Counted from the stretch's first letter, positions 21,463 through 33,900 are shown. The stretch is 64,000 nt of DNA from Chalara sp. BL73 (GCA_918026815.1 CAKJVC010000087.1:62001-126000); one strand, 5' to 3'. Notes: a model not told the origin generated them from the sequence alone. Made by a program: numbers and translations.

Positions 21463-22640
21463 AACACAATACAGAAGTGGGGAGACGCACGCTTTGACGC
21501 CCGACTAATATCCGTTGTCGTTTAAATTATTGTTGGCGAAGGTGAGGTCACTCGGGCGTTTACCGGAAGGATATGGGCGAAGGTATACTTCTTTCGAGTG
21601 CGGCACAGTGAGGCAATCGCGCTGACAGAGGCTAGGCATTCCTGAAGATACATCCCTGTTTTTCTTTACCACGTACAAACTCAAGGGGGCTGTGGTCGCC
21701 TTGAGGAGGTGGGGGCTGCATCTCTATCACGTGTCATCTAGTGACATGCTCCAAACACTTGAACAAAATATCTAACTGTTAAAGCGAGATAGTCTAAGTC
21801 AAAGACTACAGGATGCACTTGCTATTGCTTATTTCATTAGTCGCGGAACCTTACATCCTTTTTTTTGTAATTTCGTTCATCCGCTCCCGATATGCATATC
21901 TACGGCACGTCCCGAAGCCGAGAATCGTCTCAGACCCACTCCGCTCAAACCTCATCTGATTCGCATTGTGGAATCACTCACGGAGTCAACACCAGGTTCC
22001 AAGTCTTTCATCTGTTGATTACAGTCAATCGTTAACACTCTAAATCCTGAATCGATAGCATACGTTGTTTTCATTAATTGAATCCGTAGACAGAGCACAG
22101 ATCATAAATAGGACACAACTTGCTGAAGGATCATCGTCATATTGTTAATGAGTCAAGCATTTTTCTGAACCCTGCCACTATTCGAACGCTAGTATTTTAA
22201 GGCAGCTACGCCGTTGTATAAGTAGCACGTGAAGTTGCGATCGATAGGCACAGTGAAGTAAAGGCCTTTACTATCGCGGTAGGACATTGATGATTCTCGG
22301 TGACGCCTAGCCTAGCGTAAGCATCAAATCCTTCGCGCTCTTATGAAACTAATGGGCGAAGATCATGAATACAACAACTGAAGGTATGATTACTCTGGGG
22401 AAATTGCAGCCCCATGGAGTACGTAATTATCGTAAGCGTCCAAGATCACATTTCTCCGACCCACCTACAGAAGTGGAGATCTTGGTAAATTCGGAGTTAA
22501 ACCCTTGGCTCAAAGACTATAAATCTGATTCTTCTGTCATGGACCATCCTCTGCAACCATCAAAACCTTACGAGCAAAGCTCTCCTCAAAACCAACTACA
22601 GTCACTCATTCATCAAGAAGGTACACAAAATCAAGCCAAA
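21463..22640. other. NLR / spherulin-4 divergent intergenic region
   Basis: Divergent promoter region between the minus-strand NLR and the plus-strand spherulin-4-like gene. The last 276 bases (22365-22640) are open in frame with the downstream gene but look like 5' UTR. Nothing else recognised. Confidence 0.5.
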
Positions 22641-23372
22641 ATGGTCAACCTAGCTTCCGTGCTCTTACCTCTCTACATATACCCGTCCCTCAACACCACT
22701 TGGTCCTCAATCTACACTTCTATCACATCTAATCCTACTCTCTCATTCGACATAATCATTAACCCCAACTCCGGTCCTGGTTCTGCAGCCTACCCAGACA
22801 CCTCCTATGTTGCCGGCATCGCCCAACTAAACTCCTACGACAACGCCAAGCTCATTGGCTACGTGCCTACAAATTGGGCTGCCCGGGACATCGAGGATGT
22901 CAAGGCTGATATCGACACTTATGCCGCTTGGGGAACCTATGCTGGAAGCGATATTCATGTAGATGGCATCTTCTTCGACGAGGCCGTAAGCCAATACAAT
23001 GAATCCAACTACGAATACATGTCCACTGTTACCGCCTACGCGCGCTCCCTAAATCTCCCAACTATCGTCTTTAACCCTGGCGCTGTTTCTGCGCCCGAGT
23101 ACTACGCGTTAGCCGACACGATCGTGGCCTTTGAGAATTCCGCAAGCGCATGGACAGAGCAGGTGCGTAGCTGGACAGGAGATCAGTACTGGGGCAATTC
23201 CGCGGTCATGATATATGATTTCGCTGGCGATGAGGCGGCGCAGAAGGCTTTGGTGGATACATTGAAGGCAACGGAATTGGGTAGTCTTTTTATCAGCTCG
23301 CAGCCTTTCAACACGGCGTATTCGGCAGTTAGTGGACTTTGGGAAGATTTCTGTGAGGCATTGGCAGCATAG
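22641..23372 (+). CDS. Spherulin-4 family protein (GH135-like)
   Basis: Intronless, 243 aa from the ATG at 22641, which has a good context (AAAATGG) and begins directly at the family's conserved N-terminus (LLPLYIYP). The spherulin-4/GH135 family includes Sph3 of Aspergillus fumigatus, which cuts the alpha-1,4-galactosaminogalactan exopolysaccharide. Family features seen: the IIINPNSGPG strand, GYVPTNWA, and the IFFDEA motif (Asp113-Glu114), matching the acidic pair at the active site of GH135 enzymes. The TIVFNPG and TIVAFENS segments follow in order. There is no clear signal peptide, unlike secreted homologues. An in-frame ATG at 22365 would add 92 residues of non-conserved polar sequence without a signal; I consider it untranslated. 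Function as a hydrolase is inferred from the motif. Confidence 0.82.
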   Translation: MVNLASVLLPLYIYPSLNTTWSSIYTSITSNPTLSFDIIINPNSGPGSAAYPDTSYVAGIAQLNSYDNAKLIGYVPTNWAARDIEDVKADIDTYAAWGTYAGSDIHVDGIFFDEAVSQYNESNYEYMSTVTAYARSLNLPTIVFNPGAVSAPEYYALADTIVAFENSASAWTEQVRSWTGDQYWGNSAVMIYDFAGDEAAQKALVDTLKATELGSLFISSQPFNTAYSAVSGLWEDFCEALAA

Positions 23373-25060
23373 AGGTAAATGGAGATGCTCGGGAACATAG
23401 GAACAGATTCTGGTATAGATTATGATATAGATTCAGCTGCAGGCTTTTCTAGAGAATTCATCGCATGGATTCTGAAATGAAAGGTATATCTCAGGATTAA
23501 GCAAATAATTTATATAAACATCTTTTCGGATCACATCTATGAGCGCTCTCCCTTCTTGCTAATTTAGGTCAGACATCGGGACCACGGGCATACTTGGTGA
23601 GGCCAGTCTCTAGCAGTGAAGTAATAGCATCGTGATATTTAGTAATATCGAGTCTCGAGACATATGAGATCGCCTTTTTGATACTACGCTATTATTAGTA
23701 TGAGATTTTTTGCAGGCGCTAGTATTAATATGAAAATTTGATCTTATATCATATTGGCAATATACTAAGTATCTTGCCAAAACTAGTCAGCTGACTTAGA
23801 ATACTATTGCAAAAATTAGAAACAAGTAAAAATATGATTTATTTGTTTTTAAAAAGCTTGTTAAGATATAGCTACATTTTTGCTAGTGTAATATTAGGTT
23901 TTTGTTGTTATTAAGTTTTAAGCTATAAAGTGTAAATAAGTGTAAATAGAACGTACAATTCACGTGATCTTAATTCTAGCTATATACATTTGTGTAGGAA
24001 GTAGGGGTTTTACGGATCCGAGTATGACCCACTAAGGTCACGTGGTCCACACAACCCCATTTTGTAGAATCTAGAGTAGAACCTAATACAACAACAACAA
24101 TTACCATATCCATCAAGAGCAAGAGCGTGGCCTACAAAGTAGAGCTACGCCTTTTGCCCCGTGGAAGGTAAGACCTATACCAACAATGTGTCATACTACT
24201 AATTTAGGAATAGCGCTATTTAAAGTCAATATCATAGTATACTACAGTATAGCATAATACAATGTAAGATTGCAATTTTTTCCGTGATACGTATACAAAT
24301 TTTAAATCTCATTGCGTGGTGTATAGTATTCGATTCTCGGGGTCGATATCTCGAGAAAATCCTATTTCCTTCACTGGTCTCTGGATGGATTCCAGGAGTA
24401 CACGTGGTTATTCCAATCGTTGGGTTGATATCCATGTACTGATATGAATATCAAATTCCACCCAGCTTCCCTGTTGCAGAATACGAATAGATATAATTCC
24501 AACACAAAGAGAGAAGTTGTATGAGGCTCAGTGCGAGTGAATATGAAGTTTACGTAACCGCGATAGAGGGTCAGCTGATATGCGCCTAGCGGCCGCATGA
24601 TAACTAACTGGGTCCCAAACTTTATTTCCACATCACCAGACCGTAGTCCAAAATGAACATTCCTAGTTTATTCCCCCATCAGCAACATTGTCTAAACTCG
24701 TTAGGCTCAGAAATGAGGTGGACATTGATAAATTTGATTGGCTTTCTTTATATATCCAGGACTAATCGATAAAAAAGAGACACCGATCACGTCCCGAGTT
24801 TCTGCCGCGTTATAAATAGACAACGCCAAAGCTGTTGTCCCAATCATACGCGATCAGTGGGGATAGCCCGCACCTTGAAAGTCGCCAAGCACCATCCGCG
24901 TTTTTGGGACGTTTTGGAGCAAGGGGAGCATGTTTCCCTGTACGTCCCGCGTTCGGATATCGGGCGAAAATTTAATTAATATTTCGGGAACACCCATATA
25001 TTACTGTGGAGGCTGTGACACACGTCGATTTATGCTCTTGCATGTTATTGGCATTTCAGT
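23373..25060. other. AT-rich intergenic region, possible degraded repeat
   Basis: Holds no supported gene. Bases 23640-23960 are strongly AT-rich and dominated by TA/AA/TT steps, as in repeat-induced-mutation relics, but no transposon protein is readable. Positions 23960-23977 carry an 18-base motif that recurs at 28214-28231. A CACGTG core also occurs at about 24040. Confidence 0.45.
23960..23977 (+). repeat. 18-bp direct repeat, left copy
   Basis: TCACGTGATCTTAATTCT. It matches 28214-28231 at 17 of 18 positions in the same orientation; similarity does not extend beyond it. Confidence 0.4.
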
Positions 25061-26821
25061 ATGCAGGGTCAAGAAGCAGAGTATACATCTATTACGGAAA
25101 TAGATAAAATGGTGGGTGATGAGGAGGAATCATCCAATACAAACTCAGAGAGCGAGCAAACCGGTACCAATACAACGCCGGACTGCCGGTCCCGAAGCAC
25201 TTCACTTGAAATCATAGAAAAATATAACCCTCGACTTGCTAAAGATAAGATAGAAAAGCATGGCAGTGCTGGATCTAACTCTGTCGTGGGTGTTATGCGG
25301 ATATCAAAATTAGCATATACACAAGCTCAGGATACATTGATATTCCGTGAGTCATCCCGAGGCTAAGATCTCGGACAACGTTTGAATGTTAGGAGAAGGT
25401 GGCTGATAGATTTTGCAGTCCGTTTCCAACAACTTCAGAAAATGAGCCTTGAAACTGGTGGCCCCGGATGCGGTCTTGATCCGTTCAACAATCTAGGTTT
25501 ATCCAGCGATCGAAGCACTCATGTAGCAATTGATCACTGTAAGCAGCCCAGACTAGCATCAAGTATGTCTATTCAATTGCTAATGTTATATTGCAGGGAC
25601 ATCAGGAGTTCAGAAGACAAGAACGCCAATGAGCCCAAGGCCGGCTTGGTTTCGAACATCTATAGCAGACCCTGTTATTCTCGCAGCTACGTATGCCACT
25701 CACGCACTAATACAAGTCTGAATTAACAAGACACAGTGTAGCAGCATCAACGTCTCATTTACTTTTTTGTCAAGGCGCTATTAAGTCTACACCTGCATAT
25801 ATATCTCACAAGGTCCGAGCTATTCAGGCGATCAACAAAAATCTAGACAGTCCCGAATCAGCAAGTGATTACACTATAATGGCTGTAGCCATGATGGCAA
25901 TAATTGAGGTCTGAATATTGCATCTTTCAATCTTGTTCTGGGCTTTGACTGATCGCTTATTTAGGGACTCGCTGGTGCCCCAGCTGCATGCGCAATCCAC
26001 CGTCAAGGTTTGGGCCAGTTGGTACGCAGTAGGGGTGGTCTCAAGACCTTAGGCTTAAATGGAATTGCTGCAAGGACTGTCTCCTGGTAACCACTCTTTC
26101 CTATTTAGCCAGTAAAATAAAAGCTAATAATTTATGTGCTGTTAGGGCAGATACAGCATGCTCCATCGTATTAAGATCGCCGCCTCGCCTCCATCCCAAC
26201 CTAGCTAGTGATACCGCGAAACAGTTTGCCGATACACGAGATCCTTTAGATTACTCTTCTATAATATCACGGCTCCATAGCCTCACAGATTCGTCTCCTC
26301 TTAGCCAGTGTCTAGCCGCGATCTGGTTTCGCCTACTGGATCTATCAGTATTTTTATCAACGATCCCACCGACAGAGACCTGGCAGCTTGATGAAATGCT
26401 ATTCAGCGACAAGATTGATTTAATTGAGCGGCAGGTTCTTCACGTTCTGCACTCGCCGACCCTGGCAAACAATCCTATTGTTGCATTCATCACCGCGTTC
26501 TTGAATGCCGCTTTGATATACAGCTACCAAGACTTGCGAGAAGTACCAAGCTTTTCCAATATCTGCATTTCACTTTCAGAGAGAATTCATTCTGGGCTGC
26601 AATTGATCGATCTGTCCTCAATTGCAACGACCTGCCCAGACTTACTTTTATGGACAATATTGCTTGGGCGATCTGCTGCCCCACTCGGTACACTACCTCG
26701 ATCCTGGTTCAGTGGTGTTCTGACAGAAATGTCGCATCTCCTTGGAAAACCAATTCCCGAGTCGTTGCAAGGACTCTCTTACTTTGAGTTGGCTGCTCTA
26801 CCATCTAGAGAATCACCATGA
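25061..26821 (+). CDS. Fungal-specific transcription factor domain protein, probable frameshift
   Basis: Similar to the fungal-specific transcription factor domain family PF11951. Exons by frame continuity: 25061-25346, 25419-25538, 25597-25690, 25739-25908, 25965-26086 and 26146-26821. Family-like stretches are PRPAWFRTSIADPV, AIQAINKNLD, TIMAVAMMAIIEGLAG and LVRSRGGLKTLGLNG, followed by a TVSWADTACS helix and a ~220-residue helical C-terminus. No Zn2Cys6 cluster is visible in the N-terminal exon, which is acidic and Ser/Thr-rich, so DNA binding is not shown. In exon 4 the two best-matching halves (AASTSHLLF..KSTPA and ISHKVRAIQ) are offset by one base at an AT-dinucleotide run near 25799-25804. 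Either the gene is frameshifted, the sequence has an indel error, or splicing differs from my model. Confidence 0.65.
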
Positions 26822-27889
26822 ATTACGACCTAGATGGCTGAGCTTGGGTATAACACAGCAATTTCTGTAGCAAAATGCAACTGAAGGCTAAACATGCATT
26901 ACGGAATGATTAGGAAATACCAAATCCATAAGGATAATGTCATAGCCTCAGAAGCCTATGGGACAGGTAAGAACACACTTATTAATAGAGTCCCAAATTT
27001 TTGTTTTAAACGAGTTTCCCTTTGCTGATATTTAAGATCCAGAATCGTTCCTAGCCATTTGCCTTCCCATTGAATCTAATTTCAACACAAATAACAAAGG
27101 CAATAACACAGGAAAAGCCCTGCAATCTGTAAATCTCAGATCTTGTAACCATAAAAAGCCTTCTCGCCTACCATGGGCTAGAATTGGGGCGATCTTACAG
27201 CCAGCTGAAGATCTTTCCAAGAAATTCGCCAGTCAAGCTTGGCTTTGAGCAATACGTAGAACCGTATCCATCATTATCACATATAGCGTTGGATTTATCA
27301 CCAGTCTCGTCAGAAAGACATCCTATCGCTTCGCCAACAGGACGCTCAACCCATAAACAGTACTTCCCTTTACCTTTGGCGTACGGCTTCTCATTATACT
27401 GGACGAATATTAGCTGATGGATGGAATACCAAAAGGGGGTTTTCAACACTTTTTGAACACTTGTGCGATTCCATTAGATGGTAGTGACATTTTGTTGTCC
27501 GTCTAGATCTAAAGGGATGGGCACTTGCATGCTTTGCCTTTGGCACAGCAGTATTGGCCACTATAGCATTTGGACATGGTCGGGTGATAGCGTTTCTCCT
27601 TATATTCCTAGACCTTGTACGGTCCACAGCACACAGCCTAGAAGAGATCAGTAAACTCCGATATCTCATTAGGAAAGCTACGCTGCCATAGCCATTATTC
27701 TCGCAGAATGGATCGTTTTCAAGAGCGAGTCTCATCCACCTGAAGATAATATCGATATCAATCGATCTGGGTAAGCCTTCATGGTCTGCGCCAAGCTTCT
27801 AGTATCTATTTGAGATATAATACCGAGAGTTCAGGCGACTTGCCAAGAGTTAAGGCTCCTCAGTCTTGGTGGAAAACAGAATCATCTTG

Positions 27890-28080
27890 AGAAGCGTCCC
27901 GGCAAACCCGATAATAGAGGACGGGACAGGTGGGATATCAACTCATTCAGAAGTGTGAAATCTTGCTTCAAGTTTGGAGAGCCAGCGCTGCCGCTGTATA
28001 CTCAGCACCTTTATTCTTCCAGAAATTTGAAGTCGATCCTGAGGACATGATTTCCGAAGATGGCTGAATGGTGCATCCGC
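27890..28080 (+). pseudogene. Patatin-like phospholipase fragment (relic)
   Basis: The plus-strand frame around 27970-28068 reads VWRASAAAVYSAPLFFQKF, then a short acidic stretch and a stop. This resembles the patatin-domain segment (W.AARATSAAP.FF.PF) that precedes the catalytic Asp in fungal patatins. Just upstream a second frame (FRSVKSCFK) fits the preceding residues but is offset, implying a frameshift. No nucleophile elbow (GxSxG) or DGG motif was found in the 900 bases upstream. The identification rests on one short match. Confidence 0.35.
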
Positions 28081-28213
28081 CTTTTAGACAGCAGGCCGGA
28101 TATCATCGTGGCCATAGCTTTGGGTCAGATATCTAATCAATCATTACTTTGGTCTTAATCTGCTTACCAAATGGGGAAACGAAGATCAACATACGACTCT
28201 AATGAGTCTTGAA

Positions 28214-28231
28214 TCACGTGATATTAATTCT
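28214..28231 (+). repeat. 18-bp direct repeat, right copy
   Basis: TCACGTGATATTAATTCT, one mismatch from the copy at 23960-23977. The two copies bracket 4.2 kb containing the transcription-factor-domain gene and the eroded region. Confidence 0.4.
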
Positions 28232-28470
28232 CGCCGTGTAAACGCGGATGGGCAGTACAACTAATGCCTGTGGCATATAATATACTACGGACGACCAAAT
28301 TGCACAGACAAGTAGGTACTACTGGGATTTGTAAATTTAAAATACACACCTGTCGAATATTCGCGAGCTTTGGTATACATTTTTATCATTCCGTATGCAA
28401 TACACGGCATACGCATTTTATCTTTGACGCTACATAATAAGTGATTGCGTTGCAAAACGCCGAGATTATA

Positions 28471-28498
28471 AGGGGGGGGAAAAAAAGGGGGGGGGGGG
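28471..28498. repeat. G/A homopolymer tract
   Basis: A run of eight G, then seven A, then about twelve G. It is a low-complexity purine tract and an assembly-prone site. Confidence 0.8.
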
Positions 28499-29445
28499 TT
28501 GGATGCTGTGTCGCTGGCTCTTAATGCTGAAACTGATCACCGTGTGGGGAGAGTAAATTTGGCGTCTTCAACATGTCACTGTAAATGTTCGAGAGCTATT
28601 AGCTATTAGATGGGATATCTTTTTTTTTGGAGGACCGCTTCGATTGATTTTCTGCTTTTCTTTGGTGTATGATGGTTAAAGGAGCAGTTTGGCTTTCGGC
28701 TCCGAGACTGGTATGTAGCACTTGAGCTTAGCTATATAGAATTACAAGACGAACAAAATAGTAAAACATTTCCAAGATAGTTGGCTTGAACTACATTTAG
28801 TTCAAAGAACCTCCGTGATTAAGGAAAGGCGGCTTTTGATATTCCAATACCCTGGGGGATATCGTGTGTGCAAAGTATGGAGACAATGCTGAAGAAGATT
28901 AAGTTACATTCATCTTCTCGAAATATCTGCGCTGGCTAAAACTAAATCTGAGGCCCAAGTTTAGCTCAGAATCACAAAGCGAGGTAATTTGTGAAGGTGT
29001 ATCAGCGAAGGAGAACACGGGAAAGTGAAGGGCAAGGACAATAATTGAGATCACCTCACCTTTGGCTCTGGACTTGCACGGTTGGCCAAAATAAGCAGGT
29101 GCTTCGTTATAGCCTCGACAATTTTTTGTTTTTACTTCCAACTCCAACAGTACAGACCTAGACCTCCGGGCTTGTCTGACGTTCCAGGCAGCACAGCATG
29201 GCGAGGTATACCTAATATGTGCTCTACGAGTATCCCCATTCTGACACTCCAGTGCCTGTCAGCGCGTGGCGTGGTTCGCAATATGTCATGAAGGCTTGCC
29301 GCGAAGCTCTGTCTTGGGCAAGCCCTCATTAGAAAGATTCACTCTCCATCCCAAATTTTGCCTGCGAATATTCTGGTGCTATGGTGATCTATTCTATCCT
29401 CTCGTTTAACGTCTTGAGAAAAATGATGTTAACTTTTGTAGAATA

Positions 29446-30262
29446 TGGATAAACCCGAGCCCGACTTCACCTGCAACTATGCTTACGCCATCCAAATCCT
29501 CATCGATATCGCGCATCTGCAATTCCAAAGGGTTAAAGTGAAGCCTGACTAATAGATTCTCCATCAATTCGCGTATGTTTGCTATAAATATAATTGCGTT
29601 AATCTGGTCGAACCATGGATTTCTAGCTGGCTTTCTGAAGAGAGCATTGAGGCCATGCGGTCACGCGCCCCAGCTGGGTTGTTTATATCTTAGGTCTTTG
29701 GTTATATGCGCAACTTTTGAGGATCTTCTCGAAATGCTAGTGTGCAAGACTTCTTCTCTGCTGCAAGATGATGGAACAGTTAGTCTTTACGTCGACAGAG
29801 ATAGACTGGGCCCTTTATTATATGATGACCTACCTACTCATCTTATAGGTGAGTACCCAGTCAAGGACAGTTTACTGTCAGTAGCTAACGGGCTCGCCTC
29901 TTGATAGGGATTGTGTATACTGTCATACAGCGATACCACGGCGCGACTACTGCACTCTGTCTAAAGTGGGCAGGATTATCAGCGGCTATCACTGTGGCTG
30001 TTTCATATACGGCCAATTACTTCGGGGGTTTCAAGGCAGTGAGCTTTGGCTAGTCAAGGGTATTGCCAAGGTTAGCTCTAGTGTTCGAGAACTCTATAAC
30101 GCCATCACTAGTCTCGGGATCAGTTCGTTAGTTGAGCACTATCCAGGCCGCAACACGATCGATGAAATGGAGAATCAGGCTGAAAAGGTTATGAACTTAA
30201 ATTTTTTGGGCCCATCGCATGAACGAAGCGATAGCGCATTCGGTCCTCGGACCAGTGGTTGA
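29446..30262 (+). pseudogene. Unrecognised coding region, possibly broken or mis-spliced
   Basis: Several coherent plus-strand stretches follow one another: one starting MDKPEPDFTCNYAYAIQ (29446), then WISSWLSEESIEAMRSRAPA (about 29612-29670), then TSSLLQDDGTVSLYVDRDRL (about 29750-29848). A clean intron (GTGAGT...GATAG, about 29849-29907) joins the last to GIVYTVIQRYHGATTALCL. The frame then shifts by one base at a run of five G near 30024-30028 before continuing as ELWLVKGIAKVSSSVRELYN to a stop at 30262. I do not recognise the family. The frames are too protein-like to be noise, but I cannot build an intact model. A decayed gene or an indel error fits best. Confidence 0.4.
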
Positions 30263-30915
30263 GATAGACCTACACCTCTCTTGTTCTGCTCCTCGAAAGA
30301 TCTATCAAAATCTCAACATCGCGGTAGTATCGGGAAGCAGGGATTGTTTTATGGAGAAAGGAATTCAAAGGTGATTTGCTACTAGTCTGCGTACCAATCA
30401 GCCTCCTTAATTTGAGATTGTAATAGTAGACATGAAAAGAAACAAACAAACAATCAAAAAAAAAAACAATCAGTGATCAGATGTTATTCATGTTGATACT
30501 TTCCCCTTTTGGGCATTTCTAAATGGCGGGGGTGGCTTTCACTCGTGTCTTGGCATCTCAGCCACATGTTGGAACCCCACCAAGGATGCAGCCCTAGGCA
30601 CCTGAGCTTCAGCTTCAGCTTCACCTTAACACTTTCGTCTAGGATCTTAGTTGCAAACCCATCAAAAGGCCATATATTTGGATCTGTGAAGCTTACAGAT
30701 CGTTCAGGATACATTTCGAGCCCCCTGCAAGGATTCCGCCGGCAGCAGTCAAGGACATCTTACTGCTTTCCGCACACCCGTGGTTGCCTAGTAGCTCAGC
30801 CTTATATTGTGGACAGCTCTAATTTCTACCCACCTCACCATATATTTCAGGTATCCTGACTTCGCAGAATAAATAATCCCATACGGTAGGCAAGGTCTAC
30901 AACTTGCACATAGTA
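30263..30915. other. 650-base intergenic region
   Basis: Upstream region of the large conserved gene starting at 30916. Contains an AAAC/AAAAC low-complexity patch at about 30440-30470. No gene seen. Confidence 0.5.
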
Positions 30916-33900
30916 ATGGCGGAGATATACAACGGTGACTATGGACCCAACAGTTTGCTAGATGGCTCTGCGAGCCATGCCAATTCAAATAAGCCAGCAG
31001 ATATTAGCACGTTCCCAGGTATCTATAAACAGATATACTTCTAGAAATTATAGGCTGACTTGCGTCTTTGTGTACAGTGCGAAGTAGTCTGATTTCCCAA
31101 TATATTGCCCGTCATTCCTCTCACGATATCCCCATACCGACAACTATAGCCGAACTGTACTCCCGAGACTGGAGTGGTATTGAGTTCTCAAGATCTCTCC
31201 TGAACACTGGAGATACGCTTGTGTTTATCAAACATCCGGGTGGAAAAGCGGTATATGATCCATCAGGCTATCACTTGAAGAATGAGAAACATATAGTGCA
31301 CAGTGACAAGCTTTTAGCTACAGGTTCTTCAAAATTCAAGAAGCTCCTTCAAGATGATTGGAAGCAGCATTTGATGCGCAAGCGAAACGGATACTTGAAT
31401 AAGGAGGCACTACCCCCTGGTATCAAATTTGTACTGGACCTTACTCCCCCGGATGAAGGCGACGAGGCTGTGGACCTGATTTCAGAGTTATCTTGTTCTC
31501 CCGGCATACGAAATTGGTACACTTCCCAGAGACGATGTGGTGTCCACGAAAGTCTAGTAGGGGGGAAAGACGAGGTTTCAAAATTGAAGACGCCCTTGAG
31601 TCCTTCCGAAGAGTCGCAAACCCCAAGCTCATATCAGGGCGATTGTGACGAGGCTAACGCCAAGACTAATGAGGTTGTGCCTGACAACAAAACCAAAGAT
31701 CATAGTACAGATATCAAGTGGCCTACGAAAACTGCTGAAGACGGCTCGGCGTCCTCACTAGATGATAAAGCTAAAATAAGGGTCAACACGGGGAATTACG
31801 TACGCGACACCGTCCTCGAACGAGTCCTTGAACGTAGTCGAAAGGAAGTGCAACACCACCAAGAGGAAAATCTTCAATTCGATCCTAATGGACAAGACAC
31901 GGTTCTCGAGGTCGAAGAAGTCGAAGAATATAGTCCACTTCGACATCGAGCAGCTATCGAGCGACTGCTTCAGATAATAGAAGGAAAATCCCCAAGACTT
32001 GATTCAGCACCGAAGGTATGGACCTTGGTTGGCATTGCCAAGTATTTTGATTGTCCTAAGGTAGTGGTAAGTGGATTTCCTTTCTTGGTAGGTTGATCAC
32101 GACTGATAATCGTTTAGGTTGATCGTGTGATGTCGTGGATGCTTTCCGAGCCAAATACACAATTCATAGAGACACTACCTGAAGCAAGTTTCATGATTGG
32201 AAAGAGCTTGCAAAGTCCTGTGATAGCACGTCCGGCCTTTGCTATTCTGGTCTCTGAGGAAGCGCTCAATATTGCTTTTCGCATGCGCACGAAGTCTGAT
32301 GTTGTTGGTGCCTCTCTCCAGCCTTCACAAATCAAAGGTAGAACTAGCCGCTTCTGCAGGATTGTTGAACATATAGACGAGGATTCCTTGGCCGCAATTC
32401 AAGCCGCAGCAAGTGATTTTCAGACCCGTATCCAGCAAATTGTAGACCAGCTGGTCGACGTTAACATGGACTGGATGCATATGCTACCAGAGTTCACAAA
32501 GCTTACTGACTTCAAACAATCGCGCCTCAAGATGCCATTCATGAACAAGATAGACGACCTAATGGTTAGCCTCAAGAAATATGTTCGGGCTCAAATCTTG
32601 GCTGTTTTCACACAACCTCTTCCACTGAATGAGAGCACGATTGCGACCAAGCATCGCAAGGCTGAAAACTACCTCCACGAGTGGAACGGGTACTTTTCTA
32701 GGGATATTTTCGAGTGCATGAGTGATGGCGAGAAGGTCTTGACGAGATTTTTCTGGATCATGTTGCGTCAAATTCACTGGTCCATTGGGAATGATGATAG
32801 TACCCTGTTCCACAAAAACGGTCCTCTGGGCAATAGCAAGCGTCAAAACGTGACCATGGCCACCATAATATCTCAACGAAAACGAGCCAACGAAATGATC
32901 CTTGAAGAGATTAAATGGTCAGGTATGAAATTCTGTCGTATTTGATTTATTTGAAAACCATCCTGTATGCTTGGATCCTGAGATCTGACCGTTCATGTAG
33001 GGTATAACAAGGGGGGGATTCCTGCAGAATGCTTCGAAGAAGAAGTAGACGAAAAAGAAGTTCCAGGGTCGCCAATTGATTTCTGGAACTACGAAGACCC
33101 TTTTGTTATTCGCGAAAAGAAAGACCAATACCGTAGTCAATCCACCAAATCACCCAAATGTGAGGATTCTAACCGCAGTGAGGTTTCAGATGCATTTTCG
33201 AATCATCAACATTTTAGCAGGGTTAGTGTAATGCATCCCCTTTTCTGACTCGTAAATGCATATACCATGGAGGCTAACCTTACCACCTTCAGTTGTCGCT
33301 TCAGGAGAAGATGACAAAGATACAATTTTCTGGAGCTATATCAAGTCTGAAATCATCTACAACAGCTACTAATACAAGCACTACACCAGCGCAAGGATTC
33401 TTAGCAATGGGATCACAAGATACATCTCAACCAAGCACCTCTAGACACGATCCGTTCTCATTCACGTTTACACCAAAGTTCCCTCTCAAAACCCCCCAAA
33501 TCCCTATAGACTATAAAAGTAAGCTCTAGCTCTTCGTATCCAATTCCCGAACCCAAGTCACAGCTAACCATCACAGTTCCTACTACGTCGCCTCTCTTCA
33601 GCCTCACCAACTTCTTCGATCAAGTCAATATACACCTTGCGAGCCTCTGCGCTGAAATGCTTTCTGAGCACGAAGTCGACTTCCGCTACATCACTGACAC
33701 GGTCCTCTGCCTCACGGACAATGAATACAAATACCTTCCATTATGGGCCGGTGGCGACGATGACGGCTCCGGTGGTGTTTTTGGTCCCCTAGCACCTCCT
33801 ACAGATATGGGTCCTAATGGGCCAGGACCAAGTTACCATACCGGCTACTCGAGCACGAGCAGGGCAAGCACAGAGATTTGGGATGGTGAAAGGTTTGGTG

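Larger units (their letters stand above)
26822..29445. other. 2.6 kb with eroded coding remnants
   Basis: No intact gene. 27040-27245 reads as a coherent plus-strand frame (LAICLPIESNF...). 27500-27690 reads as a hydrophobic frame (WALACFAFGTAVLATIAFG). 27890-28080 resembles a patatin fragment. 28471-28498 is a G/A homopolymer tract. 28600-29440 holds only short frames. Confidence 0.4.

Noticed and set aside
23640..24060. Possible complete DNA transposon
   Set aside because: No transposase frame, no terminal inverted repeats found; only an AT-rich relic can be supported.
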